A stretch of 32,755 nucleotides of DNA from JADKCL01 sp031424495. GTDB taxonomy: Bacteria; Bacteroidota; Bacteroidia; J057; JADKCL01. Both the position numbers and the translations under genes were made by a program. Numbering within the stretch: position 1 is the stretch's first letter; every line of letters begins with the position of its first letter. The stretch lies in the NCBI GenBank assembly GCA_031424495.1, contig JANPHP010000360.1, positions 1-32,755 on the forward strand, in the 5' to 3' direction. Under the pieces are notes generated by a model that searched no databases, was not told the origin of the DNA, and saw only the letters and a list, made by a program, of their open reading frames with translations. Below are positions 32,650-32,755 of this stretch, piece after piece.

Positions 32650-32755
32650 ATGAAAAAAGGGCATATCCGCATTTTGGTGGTGGTGATGTCAGCAGCGCTG
32701 CTGGGCTTGCTGGCTGTGCAGTGGTTTTGGGTGCGCAATGCCGTTGCGATGCGCG
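32650..32755 (+). CDS. Start of a membrane protein, probably a sensor histidine kinase (runs off window)
   Basis: 35 codons to the right edge from ATG 32650: MKKGHIRILVVVMSAALL, then GLLAVQWFWVRNAVAMR. A short basic start, one membrane helix and a VQWFWVRNAV exit match the N-terminus usual for Bacteroidota sensor histidine kinases. The kinase domains lie outside, so this is an assignment from the N-terminal pattern only. The octamer GTACTTTG just before it is a poor -7 match. Confidence 0.5.
   Translation, partial: MKKGHIRILVVVMSAALLGLLAVQWFWVRNAVAMR

Overview
The window reads as chromosome of a Bacteroidota bacterium, probably a Saprospiria- or Chitinophagia-like lineage; that rank is inferred from gene content only. 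Three secreted proteins end in type IX secretion (T9SS) type A sorting domains. One of them carries SprB-type adhesin repeats. BatD, DUF4494, a rhomboid with a DUF6576-like tail and a 930-residue M16 peptidase are all typical of the phylum. At least ten genes are preceded by the Bacteroidota -7 promoter element TAnnTTTG, often with an upstream TTG about 20 bases away, whereas Shine-Dalgarno sequences are mostly absent.

Layout. 1-875 (-): 5' part of an APC-family amino-acid transporter. 1151-6250 (-): a very large secreted metzincin protease with P domain, eight SprB repeats and a T9SS signal. 6433-7680 (-): membrane protein of unknown function. 8049-9709 (-): purK-purE, overlapping. 9887-11446 (-) and 12361-14316 (+): two exported repeat proteins, divergently arranged around a 0.9 kb island of degenerate 21/22-bp palindromic repeats; the second has a propeller-CRD-OmpA architecture resembling PorE. 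14675-15040 (-): four-helix-bundle (S23/IVP-type) gene between short CAATTGTC-type repeats. 15195-15749 (-): UbiX-type flavin prenyltransferase. 16180-18264 (+): Asp-box T9SS cargo. 18676-20235 (+): BatD. 20236-21762 (-): helical-repeat protein, abutting batD tail to tail with no spacer. 21927-22115 (+): small acidic ORF. 22133-24124 (-): probable outer-membrane beta-barrel. 24230-25510 (-): fumarylacetoacetase. 25649-27681 (+): an ABC/OLD-type ATPase overlapping an HNH-like gene, Septu (PtuAB)-like. 27784-30582 (+): M16 peptidase. 30810-31772 (-): rhomboid protease. 31903-32469 (+): DUF4494. 32650-end (+): start of a membrane protein, probably a sensor kinase.

Most of the window is housekeeping plus cell-surface function: secreted proteases, adhesin-like and propeller proteins, peptidoglycan anchoring, purine synthesis and aromatic amino-acid breakdown. 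The strongest candidate for an under-described system is the ATPase/HNH-like pair at 25649-27681. It has its own promoter and a strong ribosome-binding site, the genes are coupled by an ATGA overlap, the DNA is visibly AT-richer than its neighbours, and the nuclease-like partner keeps Glu-His and Asn positions but lacks the usual zinc cysteines. The second area of interest is non-coding: a 20-unit array whose units keep a palindrome while the arm sequence changes (11732-12156), and a dispersed hairpin-core-hairpin element in two clear copies (9784-9859 and 12190-12257) with a possible third near 7955.
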